A DNA stretch of 64,000 nucleotides from an uncultured Roseibium sp. (GCF_963669205.1 NZ_OY769915.1:222001-286000), one strand, 5' to 3'; positions 1 through 8,524 are shown, numbered from the stretch's first letter. Notes: a model not told the origin generated them from the sequence alone. Numbers and translations are program-made.

Positions 1-1
1 A

Positions 2-163
2 ACGGTCAAGTATCAGGGCGCCACCGGCGACGTGCGCTTCGACGCAAACGGAGATGTCTCCGCGCCGGCGGTTGTCTGGAAATTCACCGATAGCGGCACT
101 GAGGAAGTGGAATATCTCTCCCTCACCGATGTCGATGCGTTCATCGCGTCGTTGAAGAAGTAG
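2..163 (+). CDS. Branched-chain amino acid ABC transporter substrate-binding protein, C-terminal fragment
   Basis: Open at the left edge, so only the last 53 residues are present, ending at TAG 161-163. The visible part has the pattern YQGATGDVRFDANGD followed by a beta strand and a final helix, which is the usual C-terminal lobe of LivK-type (Peripla_BP_6) periplasmic binding proteins. The FDxNGD turn is typical of that family. The rest of the gene and any liv permease or ATPase genes lie outside the window. Family assignment is fairly secure; the ligand cannot be told. Confidence 0.6.
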   Translation, partial: TVKYQGATGDVRFDANGDVSAPAVVWKFTDSGTEEVEYLSLTDVDAFIASLKK

Positions 164-177
164 ACCAAAAAGACTGC

Positions 178-208
178 CGATACCCGCCATGCACGATGGC
201 GGGTATCG
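178..208. terminator. Bidirectional rho-independent terminator between convergent genes
   Basis: A perfect 13-bp inverted repeat, CGATACCCGCCAT and ATGGCGGGTATCG, with a 5-nt loop lies between two convergent genes. Read on the minus strand, it is followed by GCAGTCTTTTTGG, a T run suited to ending the hydrolase transcript. On the plus strand no long T tract follows, so function there is less certain. Confidence 0.75.
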
Positions 209-217
209 ACCAAAGAT

Positions 218-1111
218 CTAAAGTTCGTTCACGGGCACTTTCAGAAAGGTCTTGCCGCTGTCGTCCGCGGGCGGCAGCTTGCCCGCGCGCATGTTGACCT
301 GGATGGACGGAATGATGAGTTTGGGCATGGAGAGCTGCGCATCCCGTTCGGTGCGGAACTTTACGAACTCTTCCTTCGTCTTGCCGCCGCCGACATGGAT
401 GTTGTGTTCCTTCTCGTCGCCGACGGTTGTTTCCCACTGGATGTCCCGCCCGTTCGGGCCATAGTCGTGGCACATGAAGAGGCGCATGTCCTCCGGAAGC
501 GAGAGCACCTTCTGGATCGAATCATAGAGGATCGCCGCGTCGCCTCCGGGGAAATCCGCGCGGGCCGAACCGCCGTCAGGCATGAACAGCGTATCGCCGA
601 CAAAGGCCGCATTGCCCATCACGTGTACCATGCAGGCCGGCGTGTGGCCGGGAGTTGCCATGGCAAAGGCTGTCATCCCGCCGATCTGATAGGTGTCGCC
701 ATCCTGAAACAGGCGATCGAACTGACTGCCGTCGCGCTGGAACTCCGTGCCTTCGTTGAAGACCTTGCCGAAGGTTTCCTGGATGACCGTGATCTGGTTG
801 CCGATGCCGAGCTTGCCGCCGAGTTTCTGCTGGATATAGGGGGCTCCAGACAGGTGGTCGGCATGGACGTGGGTTTCGATCAGCCATTCGAGCTCAAGCC
901 CGTTTTCCTCGATATAGGCAATGATTTCGTCCGCATTGTCATAGGTGATGCGGCCGGCGGCCATATCGATATCCATGACACTGTCGACAACGGCGCAAGC
1001 CTTTGAGGCCGGATCCTTGACGACGTAGCTGATCGTGTTCGTCGCCGGATCGAAAAAGGCCTTCACGTCCGGCACGACCGCCATGTCGACAGGGTAATTG
1101 GACCTGATCAT
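218..1111 (-). CDS. MBL-fold metallo-hydrolase, probable persulfide dioxygenase (Blh/ETHE1-like)
   Basis: 297 residues. The metal motif HVHADH is at residues 81-86, followed by a PGHT segment near 150 and a late CHDYGP segment, the metal-binding pattern of ETHE1/Blh-type glyoxalase-II-fold enzymes. Known members oxidise glutathione persulfide to sulfite with a non-haem iron, and alphaproteobacterial relatives act in sulfide detoxification. The start ATG at 1111 has the Shine-Dalgarno GAGGAG eight bases upstream; a longer reading to 1219 has no such signal and an atypical N-terminus. No rhodanese domain or BigR-type regulator is adjacent, so the sulfur role is inferred from family alone. Confidence 0.75.
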   Translation of the reverse strand: MIRSNYPVDMAVVPDVKAFFDPATNTISYVVKDPASKACAVVDSVMDIDMAAGRITYDNADEIIAYIEENGLELEWLIETHVHADHLSGAPYIQQKLGGKLGIGNQITVIQETFGKVFNEGTEFQRDGSQFDRLFQDGDTYQIGGMTAFAMATPGHTPACMVHVMGNAAFVGDTLFMPDGGSARADFPGGDAAILYDSIQKVLSLPEDMRLFMCHDYGPNGRDIQWETTVGDEKEHNIHVGGGKTKEEFVKFRTERDAQLSMPKLIIPSIQVNMRAGKLPPADDSGKTFLKVPVNEL

Positions 1112-1266
1112 CTGTGTCTCCTCTGACAGGTGCCTGCCCCTACGATATTTTTTAAGAATCGCGCATCCGAAGGATCGATGCAACGTCTTTCGCCCGTCAT
1201 CGGGCATCAAAATCGTCACAGGAGAACGTGAAGTGACAGCGCCGTCGCAAGCTGCTCAGGCTCCCG

Positions 1267-1941
1267 TCAAATGTGTTGCGCAATGTCGTCGGCATGGATG
1301 CCGGCACAGTCGACAACCGGAAACGCCGACTCATCGGCTGTGAATACAGCGTTCAGATCCGTGCCTCCCAGCAGCACGGCCTCGGCTCCCCGGTCGACAA
1401 GCGCGCGGCCTGCGCAAAGAAAGACGTCTTTCAGTTCGTCTTTCAGCTCCCGGCTCGGCACTCCCGCCTGTACCAGCGTCACATAGGCCTCGTGGACATG
1501 TTTCAGGTCACTCCCTGCCGGTGCCAGGACATCGACGGGCGCGAGCTTGCCGTACATGCCGGAGCGCATCACCGGTTCCGTGCCGAGGATGCCGACACGC
1601 GCCATGTCCTTGGCACTCAGCCAGCTGGCAAGGCTTTTGGTGAGATCGAGGATCGGCAAGGGGGAAACCTCCGCAAACGCATCGATGCAGAAGTGACCGG
1701 CGATGGAGGTGACGACGACGTTGTCGGCGCCGGCTGCCTTGAGTCTTCTGGCAAGGCGCAAATAGATGTCGCACTGTGCAGCGCCGTCGCCCGCCGTCAG
1801 ATTGGCGAGCAGGGTCGGAGCGTCGGCGTGAACGATGGTCAGCTCCAGGTCGCGGCCCTTCTCTGCAGCCAGCCTGATCAGCCGGCGGTAATAGAAGTCG
1901 GTGGCGGCCGGGCCGATGCCGCCGATCAAGCCTATGTGCAA
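1267..1941 (-). CDS. Aspartate/glutamate racemase family protein with both catalytic cysteine motifs altered
   Basis: 224 residues. It begins MHIGLIGGIGPAAT, the nucleotide-like N-terminal loop of the Asp/Glu racemase superfamily, and keeps the two-lobed layout. The N-terminal motif that usually carries the first catalytic Cys reads VVVTSIAGH (about 76-83), and the C-terminal GCTEL-type motif reads LLGGTDLN, with Gly where the second Cys is expected. Cysteines exist nearby (FCID, VVDCAG) but not at the canonical places. It follows the 2-hydroxyacid dehydrogenase gene by 65 bp, so they are probably one transcript. Racemase activity is doubtful; a related isomerase or lyase is possible. Confidence 0.65.
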   Translation of the reverse strand: MHIGLIGGIGPAATDFYYRRLIRLAAEKGRDLELTIVHADAPTLLANLTAGDGAAQCDIYLRLARRLKAAGADNVVVTSIAGHFCIDAFAEVSPLPILDLTKSLASWLSAKDMARVGILGTEPVMRSGMYGKLAPVDVLAPAGSDLKHVHEAYVTLVQAGVPSRELKDELKDVFLCAGRALVDRGAEAVLLGGTDLNAVFTADESAFPVVDCAGIHADDIAQHI

Positions 1942-2006
1942 GAGATGCCTCGCGATCAGTTTGTGTGCGTTCGCGGAACCTTATCCGAGCGTGTGGCAAT
2001 CGCAAG

Positions 2007-3020
2007 TCAGGTTGTTTCGATCGGTTTGCTTCTGAGCCGTCCGACGGTTTCCGGTTCCGCACGCCGGCAGGCAACCGGGGGCAGGCCTTTTGCAATCTGC
2101 GTCATGTCTTCAAGGACGAGCGCGCCGATTTGCTGAAGGGCTGAGGTCAGGGCGCCCGCGCGATGGGCGGAAAACAGAATGCCCGGAACCTTGCGGATCG
2201 GGTCGTCCGCAGCGACGGGTTCTTCCGGGAACACATCCGTCGCGATGCGCAGGCGGCCGCTGGAGGCTTCTTTCGCAAGCGCGTCAAAATCGGCAATCGC
2301 CGCCCGGCTGAGCAGAACCAGCATCGCCTGATCCTGCATCAACGAAAGCTGTTCAGCATCCAGAAGATGCGCATTCTCGGTCGTGATGGAGGCAACAACG
2401 AAAACCACCCGGTTCTGCTGCAACAGGTTCTCCAGCGAGACCGGTTCGACACCCAGACGACGCAGGTGATTGTCGGGCAGCCAGGGGTCGTACGCTGAGA
2501 CCTTTGCCTGGAACGGGGCAAGCAGCTTGTGAAGGGCGCGCCCAAGGTCGCCGAAGCCGATGAAGCCGATCCTGCTTCCGGTCAGCAGTTCGGCCTGCGT
2601 GTTGCCCTCAAGGCCGTATTGTTCGGCTCCCGACAGAAAGTCGCTGTGGCTGGAGTGAACGCCGCGCGCCAGTGACAGCGCCATGCACAGCCCCATTTCT
2701 GCAACGGGCAGCGCAAACACCGAGGCCGGTGTCAGAACGTGCACGCCGCGCCGCAGGCAGGCGTCATAGTCCACATTCGGGAGAAAATTCGTCTCGACAT
2801 TGATCAGGGCCTTGAGCTTTGCCGCCTGTTCCAGTCTGCCCGCTTCCATGGCCTGCTGACTGATGACGATGTCGGCCTCCGGCAGATGGCGGTCATAGGC
2901 TGCTTCCCGTTCGGCGGGATCTATTTCGATCACGTCGAACTCGGAAAGGAATCTGTCCCGGTCGTCGGCACTAAAGATCTCGTCCGTCTGGCGCGGGTCG
3001 GGATCGTAAAGAACGCGCAT
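2007..3020 (-). CDS. D-isomer-specific 2-hydroxyacid dehydrogenase family protein
   Basis: 337 residues, normal length for the family. The NAD-binding motif GFGDLG is at 155-160, and the catalytic triad residues are seen as Arg239 (LLSRAAI), Glu266/267 (FPEEPV) and His286 (SAHRAG). It probably reduces a 2-oxoacid or oxidises a 2-hydroxyacid; the substrate is not evident. It is the first gene of a minus-strand pair with the racemase-like gene and diverges from the LacI regulator, with palindromic A/T-rich sites in the shared promoter region, so control by that regulator is likely. Confidence 0.8.
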   Translation of the reverse strand: MRVLYDPDPRQTDEIFSADDRDRFLSEFDVIEIDPAEREAAYDRHLPEADIVISQQAMEAGRLEQAAKLKALINVETNFLPNVDYDACLRRGVHVLTPASVFALPVAEMGLCMALSLARGVHSSHSDFLSGAEQYGLEGNTQAELLTGSRIGFIGFGDLGRALHKLLAPFQAKVSAYDPWLPDNHLRRLGVEPVSLENLLQQNRVVFVVASITTENAHLLDAEQLSLMQDQAMLVLLSRAAIADFDALAKEASSGRLRIATDVFPEEPVAADDPIRKVPGILFSAHRAGALTSALQQIGALVLEDMTQIAKGLPPVACRRAEPETVGRLRSKPIETT

Positions 3021-3034
3021 GTTTCGTTTCTCCC

Positions 3035-3065
3035 AAAAAACGATTTACAACATAAAACGTTTTTT
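3035..3065. promoter_or_regulatory. Candidate LacI-family operators in the divergent promoter
   Basis: The 74-bp divergent region contains AAAACGATTT (3037-3046) and the perfect palindrome AAAACGTTTT (3054-3063), both centred on CG, as LacI/GalR-family operators usually are. The two centres are 17 bp apart. The adjacent gene encodes a LacI-family protein, so autoregulation and control of the dehydrogenase-racemase pair is the simplest reading. Binding is inferred, not shown. Confidence 0.5.
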
Positions 3066-3094
3066 CTAGCATTGGTGCAAGGAGGAGTTTGTCG

Positions 3095-4129
3095 ATGCCC
3101 GACAAGGCTGCGCAAAAGCAGCGGGGGGCGAGGCCGTCCATCCGCGATGTCGCGCGGCGGGCGGGCGTTTCACCCGGTTGCGTTTCCAATGTGATCAACG
3201 GCCGCCGCAAGCTGGACGATCCCATCGGCCGTGCCGTGCTCCAGGCCGTGCGCGATCTCGGATACCGCCGCAACACCATGGCCTCCAATCTGCGCCGCAG
3301 CCAGAGCCGCATCATCGGCCTCGTCATTCCCGATTTCGAAAACCCGTTTTTTGCCGAACTGGTCGCAAAACTCGAGCATCACGCCGAGGCCACCAATTAC
3401 CGTATCGTTGCCACCTCCAGCCGCGAGGATGCGGATATCGAGGCGCGGGAGATCGATGAACTGGTGGGCTGGCGCGTGGCCGGCGTCTTCGTTATCCCGT
3501 CGCTCTATTCCCGTGCCGCGGAGCTTGTTGAAACCAACGAAACACCTTTCGTCTTCCTGGACCGCATCCAGCAGGACGCGGCGACCGACGGTGTCGGCGT
3601 CGACAACGCTGCCGCCAGCGCGGCACTCATGCAGAAACTGTTCGATGCCGGGCATCGCCGCATTGTCGTCGCGTATCTGGGAGACGGCATCGCCAATGTC
3701 GCCGAGCGGCTGGACGGGGTGCGTGCCGCCGTCGACAGCCATGCGCAGGACGTCAATGTCGACTACGTTCCGACCGGTGACAGCATCGAGGGTGCGCGCG
3801 CCGCGCTGGCCGCCCATCTCGACGGGACCCCGCCCCCCGATGCCGTGTTCTGCCTGTTCAACACGGCAACACTGGCCGCCTATGGCCTGTTGCAGGAACG
3901 CGGCCATGTCATCGGGAAGGACACGGCCCTGGCCGGTTTCGATGACAGCGCCTGGATGGCCCATGTGCACCCGCCTGTCGCAGCCATTGTCCAGCCGACG
4001 GAGGAAATAGCCCGGGTTGCATGGGAGCGGCTCCTGGCAAGGATCGAGGGTGGCAACGCCTCCCCGGAAACGATCCGCATAAATTGCCGGCTCGAGGCAA
4101 GGCAATCGCTCGGACCGCTTAAGACGTAA
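3095..4129 (+). CDS. LacI-family transcriptional regulator
   Basis: 344 residues. The N-terminal helix-turn-helix reads SIRDVARRAGVSPGCVSNVINGR at about residues 14-36 and is followed by a periplasmic-binding-protein-like ligand domain with the linker region LRRSQSRIIGLVIPDFENPFF. The start is taken as ATG 3095 because GGAGGAG (3081-3087) is seven bases upstream; a TTG at 3089 is too close to that site. It diverges from the 2-hydroxyacid dehydrogenase gene and precedes an frcBCAK-like sugar importer by 100 bp, so its effector is probably a sugar or sugar phosphate. Confidence 0.88.
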   Translation: MPDKAAQKQRGARPSIRDVARRAGVSPGCVSNVINGRRKLDDPIGRAVLQAVRDLGYRRNTMASNLRRSQSRIIGLVIPDFENPFFAELVAKLEHHAEATNYRIVATSSREDADIEAREIDELVGWRVAGVFVIPSLYSRAAELVETNETPFVFLDRIQQDAATDGVGVDNAAASAALMQKLFDAGHRRIVVAYLGDGIANVAERLDGVRAAVDSHAQDVNVDYVPTGDSIEGARAALAAHLDGTPPPDAVFCLFNTATLAAYGLLQERGHVIGKDTALAGFDDSAWMAHVHPPVAAIVQPTEEIARVAWERLLARIEGGNASPETIRINCRLEARQSLGPLKT

Positions 4130-4229
4130 GCGGGCGCAAGCAACAGCACCGGTGCGTGAGCGCCGGTCAGAAAACAGAAGGTGACGAAGAAGCGCCGGTA
4201 CAGCAGAGACGAAAAGTGGAGGAAAGCAA

Positions 4230-5177
4230 ATGTTCAAGCAATTGACTGTAACTGCCCTCGTGGCGCTGCTGGCCGTGCCAGCACAGGCCGAAACTTACGG
4301 TGTTCTGATGAAAACCCTGTCCAATCCGTTCTGGGGTGCCATGGAACTCGGTGTCCGCGACGGAGCCGGCGAAGCAGGTGTGGAATACTATCTGCAGGCC
4401 GTCGAGAGCGATCAGGCGGCTGAGCCGCAGCTCAATGTCTGCAACACGATGCTGGAGCGCCAGCCGGATGCGATGATCACGGCCGCGATCAACTCGACCA
4501 TTCTGCTGCCCTGCCTGAAACGGGCAACGGAGATGGGCATTCCGGTCGTCGACCTCGACGGCAATCTCGATCACAAGATCGCAACGGATGCCGGCGTCGA
4601 CATTGCCTTTTCCATCGGCTCCGACAACGTAGCGGCCGGTGCGCAGGGCGCCGAGTGGCTCGTCAGCCAGGTCGGCGCGGATGCCAAGGGACCGGTTCTG
4701 GTCATCGAGGGCCTGTCCGGCAACGTGACCGGGCAGAAACGCGCCAACGGATTCTCCGAAAAGCTTGCCGAACTGGCGCCGGGGCTTGAAATCGTCGCCT
4801 CGCTGCCGGGTGACTGGGACCGGGGCAAGGCGGCCAACATCACCAACGATATCCTGACCGCCAATCCGGAGCTCGTCGCCATCTTCGCCGCAAATGACGG
4901 CATGGCCCTCGGTGCGGTCGAAACGGTTTACGCAGCCGGCAAGGGCGATCAGGTCACGGTGATCGGCGTTGACGGCAACTCGGATGCGGTCAAGTCGATC
5001 AAGTCCGGCCGCCTGAACGCCTCCGTCGCGCAGTTGCCCTACCTCGTCGGCAAGCAAGCGGTCGAAATGGTCAAGGCGGGCGGCGACCAGCCGGACTGGG
5101 TCTATGTTCCGACCATGGTGCTGACCAAGGACGTGCTGGAAAACGGTTCCGACCCGATGCTCGAATACGTCAAGTAA
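4230..5177 (+). CDS. Periplasmic sugar-binding protein of a ribose/fructose-type ABC importer (FrcB-like)
   Basis: 315 residues with a Sec signal peptide cleaved near residue 20 (VPAQA). The mature part is a Peripla_BP_4 fold: a MKTLSNPFW opening strand, a central VVDLDGN segment and GVDGNSDAVKSIKSG near the end, as in ribose, allose and fructose binding proteins. GGAGGAAAG precedes the ATG. It is the first gene of the transporter group and is followed by two short hairpins before the permease gene, an arrangement that commonly gives the binding protein higher expression. Gene order (binding protein, permease, half-size ATPase, kinase) matches rhizobial frcBCAK. Confidence 0.82.
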   Translation: MFKQLTVTALVALLAVPAQAETYGVLMKTLSNPFWGAMELGVRDGAGEAGVEYYLQAVESDQAAEPQLNVCNTMLERQPDAMITAAINSTILLPCLKRATEMGIPVVDLDGNLDHKIATDAGVDIAFSIGSDNVAAGAQGAEWLVSQVGADAKGPVLVIEGLSGNVTGQKRANGFSEKLAELAPGLEIVASLPGDWDRGKAANITNDILTANPELVAIFAANDGMALGAVETVYAAGKGDQVTVIGVDGNSDAVKSIKSGRLNASVAQLPYLVGKQAVEMVKAGGDQPDWVYVPTMVLTKDVLENGSDPMLEYVK

Positions 5178-5211
5178 CAGCGGCAGGGCGGGCCGCCGGA
5201 TCAGCGGAAGG

Positions 5212-5249
5212 TCAACCGGGCTCGGTTGATCTTCCAGACCTTGGTCTGG
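5212..5249 (+). promoter_or_regulatory. Two consecutive hairpins between binding-protein and permease genes
   Basis: Seven-bp perfect stems occur at 5212-5229 (TCAACCG, loop GGCT, CGGTTGA) and 5234-5249 (CCAGACC, loop TT, GGTCTGG). They follow the binding-protein stop codon directly and have no T tract, so they look like 3'-end stabilising or partial termination hairpins that uncouple binding-protein level from the membrane subunits. Confidence 0.4.
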
Positions 5250-5274
5250 CGGCCTGCATTTACCGGGTGGGCAT

Positions 5275-6246
5275 ATGCTGAAAATTCTTGAAAGAACCCA
5301 TGTTCGCGCAGAATCGCTCGCCGTTCTCCTGGTGCTGATCGTTGTCATGGCGATCCTGTCGCCGGTGACGGGCTCCGGGGTGCGGGTGTTCCTGACCGCG
5401 AACAACTTCTTCAACATCATTCTCGCCAGTGCCACTTTCGGCATCTTGGCCATCGGGGCGACCTTCGTCATCAGCGCGGCGGGGATCGATCTCTCGCTCG
5501 GCTCCGTTCTGGGCCTCGCGTCGGTCACGGGCGCTGCGCTTGTCGTCACGCTCGAGCTGCCGTGGTACTTCGCCATCATCGGCGCGCTTGGGGCCGGCGC
5601 GGCCGCCGGCGCGGTCAACGGCTTCATCATCACAAGGGGGCACGTGCCCGCCTTCATCGTGACCCTTGGCATGCTCGGCATCGCCCGGGGTCTCGCGCTG
5701 ATCATCTCCAGCGGACGCGGTATCTACGGTCTGCCGGAAGAGATCCTGTTTCTCGGACAGGCGCGCCCGTTCGGAGTGCCGACGCCCGTCTTCATTCTCC
5801 TATTCGTCGCACTGGCCTCCCATTACGTGCTGGCGCATACCCCGTTCGGGCATCACACGCTGGCGCTCGGCGACAATGAAAACTCGGCGCGGGCGACCGG
5901 CATCAACATCCGGCGTCAGCGGATGCTGCTCTACACGATCTCCGGACTGATGGCCGGCATTGCCGGATTGATCTTCACCGCGCGCGTGAACACCGGTGAT
6001 CCGACCGCCGGTCTCAATTACGAACTTCTTGCGATTACCGCCGCCATCATCGGCGGGACCAATCTTTTCGGTGGCCGGGGTTCGATCCTCGGCACCATGA
6101 TAGGCGCGCTCATCATGGGTGTGCTGCAGAACGGTCTCAATCTCATGGCCGTTCAGGCCTACTACCAGCAGATGGCGATCGGCGCCGTCCTGATTGCCGC
6201 CGTCTGGCTCGACCAGATCCGGACCCGTGGGAGGTCGCTGCAATGA
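5275..6246 (+). CDS. Sugar ABC importer permease (RbsC/FrcC-like)
   Basis: 323 residues, about nine or ten hydrophobic segments, with the family patterns GIDLSLGSVLGLASV near residue 75 and IIGGTNLFGGRGS near 260, diagnostic of BPD_transp_2 permeases of ribose-class importers. It passes the sugar through the inner membrane as a homodimer. It ends four bases into the ATPase gene (ATGA overlap), so the two are translationally coupled. It partners with the binding protein upstream and the ATPase downstream. Confidence 0.88.
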   Translation: MLKILERTHVRAESLAVLLVLIVVMAILSPVTGSGVRVFLTANNFFNIILASATFGILAIGATFVISAAGIDLSLGSVLGLASVTGAALVVTLELPWYFAIIGALGAGAAAGAVNGFIITRGHVPAFIVTLGMLGIARGLALIISSGRGIYGLPEEILFLGQARPFGVPTPVFILLFVALASHYVLAHTPFGHHTLALGDNENSARATGINIRRQRMLLYTISGLMAGIAGLIFTARVNTGDPTAGLNYELLAITAAIIGGTNLFGGRGSILGTMIGALIMGVLQNGLNLMAVQAYYQQMAIGAVLIAAVWLDQIRTRGRSLQ

Positions 6247-6986
6247 GCCTTCTGGAGCTTTCGGGCGTGGAGAAGAGTTTCGGTCCCGTGCAGGTCCTGC
6301 ACGGCGTTAACCTGACGGTCGATGCGGGCGAGGTGATCGGTCTCGTCGGCGACAACGGCGCCGGTAAGTCGACGCTCATGAAAACGATCACCGGCGTTTA
6401 CACGACCGACAAGGGACGTATCAGTTTCAACGGCACCGATGTCACCGGCCGGAACCCCGGCGAGCGCCGTGAAAGCGGCATCGAGATGATCTACCAGGAT
6501 CTCGCGCTCGCGCCGCAACAGGACGTTGCCAACAACATCTTTCTCGGACGCGAGCCGACCAAACGCTTCCTCGGACTGCTGCCGGGCTTTGTCGACAAGT
6601 CGAAGATCGATGCCGAGGCCCAGCACATGATCGACCGGCTGGGTGTGCACGTTCCCTCGATCCACCTGCCGGTCGGCATGCTCTCGGGTGGCCAGCAGCA
6701 GACCATCGCGATCGCACGCGCGCTCACCTTCAAACCCAAGCTGGTGATCATGGACGAACCGACGGCGGCCCTGGCCGTGCGCGAGGTGGAAAGCGTGCTG
6801 AACCTGATCCGGCAGATGCGCGATGAAGGCATTGCGACAATCCTGATCAGCCACCGCCTTAACGATGTCTTTGAAGCCTGCGGCCGTATCGTGGTACTTC
6901 GCCGTGGAAATGTCATTGCCGATCTGAAACGGGACGAAACCGACATGGCGGAAGTCGTTTCATACATCGTCGGCGCACACGGATAG
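6243..6986 (+). CDS. Single-domain ATPase of the sugar ABC importer (FrcA-like)
   Basis: 247 residues, half the size of RbsA/XylG, so it should work as a homodimer. Walker A GDNGAGKST is at 36-44, Q-loop YQDLALAP near 85, signature LSGGQQQ near 143, Walker B VIMDEPTAAL near 165 and the switch His in LISHRLND. A one-domain ATPase within a ribose-class system is the arrangement known for the rhizobial fructose importer FrcA. It overlaps the permease gene by four bases and is followed nine bases later by the epimerase gene. Confidence 0.88.
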   Translation: MSLLELSGVEKSFGPVQVLHGVNLTVDAGEVIGLVGDNGAGKSTLMKTITGVYTTDKGRISFNGTDVTGRNPGERRESGIEMIYQDLALAPQQDVANNIFLGREPTKRFLGLLPGFVDKSKIDAEAQHMIDRLGVHVPSIHLPVGMLSGGQQQTIAIARALTFKPKLVIMDEPTAALAVREVESVLNLIRQMRDEGIATILISHRLNDVFEACGRIVVLRRGNVIADLKRDETDMAEVVSYIVGAHG

Positions 6987-6995
6987 GATTGCGAT

Positions 6996-7850
6996 ATGCC
7001 CCGGTTAGGACTGCATGGCCTCGCCTTCACACCGCTCTGGAACCCTTCGGAGGCGGACCGCCTGCTTCCGCCGGTCACGGCGCATGGCGTGACGGTCATC
7101 GAGACGCCTCTGCTTGACCCGAAAAACTACGACAGCGTCGGAACCCGGCGCGCCGCCGAACGCAATGGCGTGGAAATCGTCTGTTCGCTCGGTCTTCCGG
7201 CCGAGATCGATATCCTGCGCAATCCGGGCGATGCGGTGGACTATCTGGGTTTTGCCCTTCAGGTGGCCCGCGATGCCGGCGCTGCTGCGCTTTCCGGCGT
7301 AACCTACGGAACCATCGGCAAGACCAGCGGCGCGCCGGTCACCGGGGCGGAAAGCGATGCCATCTGCCGGCTGGTCGACCGCGTCGCCCAGAAGGCACGG
7401 GATCTCAACATGCGTCTCGGGCTCGAACCCTGCAATCGCTACGAAACGCACTTGCTGAATACGGCCCGGCAAACGGCCGAAATCATCGAGCGCGTCGGCG
7501 CGCCCAACGTCTTTATCCATCTCGACACCTATCATATGAATATCGAGGAAGCCGGCATGGCCGAGGGATTCGCCGATGCGGGCGAGCATCTGGGCTATGT
7601 GCATCTGTCGGAATCCAATCGCGGTGTTCCTGGCAGGGGCACGCTCGACTGGGCGGCGACGTTCAAGGGACTGGCCGACGTCGATTTTCAGGGAACCATG
7701 ACATTGGAGAGTTTTGTCTATCTGGCGCCGGAGATCGCATCCGGACTTGCGGTCTGGCGCCCGGTGGCTGACCGCGCGGAGGATGTTGTGGAAGTCGGCC
7801 TGCCCTTCCTCGCCGAACAGGCCGAAGCCGCGGGGTTGAGCCTGTCGTGA
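6996..7850 (+). CDS. Sugar epimerase/isomerase, TIM-barrel AP-endonuclease-2 superfamily (tagatose 3-epimerase-like)
   Basis: 284 residues. Metal and catalytic residues of the D-tagatose/D-psicose 3-epimerase group are recognisable: Glu in LGLEPCNRYE (about 144), Asp in HLDTYHMNIEE (about 177), His in YVHLSESNRG (about 203) and Glu in TLESF (about 236). It probably interconverts ketoses at C3 using a divalent metal. It sits between the ATPase and kinase genes (GTGA overlap with the latter), so it likely converts an imported rare sugar to the kinase substrate. The exact substrate cannot be read from sequence. Confidence 0.78.
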   Translation: MPRLGLHGLAFTPLWNPSEADRLLPPVTAHGVTVIETPLLDPKNYDSVGTRRAAERNGVEIVCSLGLPAEIDILRNPGDAVDYLGFALQVARDAGAAALSGVTYGTIGKTSGAPVTGAESDAICRLVDRVAQKARDLNMRLGLEPCNRYETHLLNTARQTAEIIERVGAPNVFIHLDTYHMNIEEAGMAEGFADAGEHLGYVHLSESNRGVPGRGTLDWAATFKGLADVDFQGTMTLESFVYLAPEIASGLAVWRPVADRAEDVVEVGLPFLAEQAEAAGLSLS

Positions 7851-8485
7851 CCGCTTCGCAGGACATTTCGGTCGAGGATCTCGTGGCCCGGATCGTGGAC
7901 CGCGGACAAACGAACCGCAGCATAACCGCCGTCTGCGGCCCGCCCGGAGCGGGCAAGTCGACACTCTCCGACGAACTGGCTGCAAGGCTGAACGAGAGAG
8001 ATCCGGGCAGTGCCGCCGTCTTTCCGATGGACGGCTACCATTATGACGATCTGATCCTCAACGCCCGTGGATGGCGCCCCCGGAAAGGCGCGCCGCACAC
8101 ATTCGATGTCGGCGGCTTCCGGCACATGCTGATGCGGCTCAAGCAAAACGAGGAAGACGAAATCGCCGTCCCCGTCTTTGACCGCAGCATCGAGATTGCG
8201 CGCAACAGTGCCCGCGTCATTCCGAAGACGGTCCGGCACCTAATCGTCGAGGGCAACTATCTGCTTCTTGACGAAGCACCCTGGCGCGACCTGGGTCCGC
8301 TTTTCGACACCACCGTCTTTCTGAGCGTGCCGCTTGCCGAACTGGAGCAGCGTCTTGCCGAACGCTGGCAGGACCTGTCGGAAGCGGACCGCAAGGCGAA
8401 GCTGGAAGAAAACGATCTTCCCAACGCCCGCAAGGTCGCCGGCGGCAGTCTTCCAGCGGAGTTCCGGATCGTCTTCTCGCCCTGA
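7847..8485 (+). CDS. frcK: P-loop sugar/nucleoside kinase family protein (FrcK-like)
   Basis: 212 residues. Walker A GPPGAGKST is at 31-39, FPMDGYHYDD near 60 and IVEGNYLLLD near 125, the pattern of the uridine-kinase/pantothenate-kinase-like group to which rhizobial FrcK belongs. The GTG start overlaps the epimerase stop (GTGA), so the two are coupled. It ends at a 12-bp tandem duplication and then meets the minus-strand SDR gene. It probably phosphorylates the imported sugar; in the known frc system the kinase is needed for transport but its chemistry is not fully defined. Confidence 0.75.
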   Translation: MTASQDISVEDLVARIVDRGQTNRSITAVCGPPGAGKSTLSDELAARLNERDPGSAAVFPMDGYHYDDLILNARGWRPRKGAPHTFDVGGFRHMLMRLKQNEEDEIAVPVFDRSIEIARNSARVIPKTVRHLIVEGNYLLLDEAPWRDLGPLFDTTVFLSVPLAELEQRLAERWQDLSEADRKAKLEENDLPNARKVAGGSLPAEFRIVFSP

Positions 8486-8504
8486 AACGGATCCTGAAAC
8501 GGAT
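8481..8504. repeat. 12-bp tandem duplication at a stop codon
   Basis: CCTGAAACGGAT occurs twice in direct succession (8481-8492 and 8493-8504), followed by CCTG. The first copy contains the kinase stop codon TGA and the second repeats it in the same frame position. It looks like a simple slippage duplication with no clear role. Confidence 0.7.
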
Positions 8505-8524
8505 CCTGCAACTGCCGCGCGCCG

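Noticed and set aside
4167..5705. A 512-codon open frame on the minus strand across the sugar-binding protein and permease genes
   Set aside because: It lies antisense to two clear ABC importer genes with signal peptide and family motifs, has no domain pattern, and is rich in Arg, Pro and His as expected from the shadow of GC-rich codons.
8481..8504. Regulatory direct repeat or attachment site
   Set aside because: A short tandem duplication at a stop codon between convergent genes with no nearby integrase or tRNA; slippage is enough to explain it.
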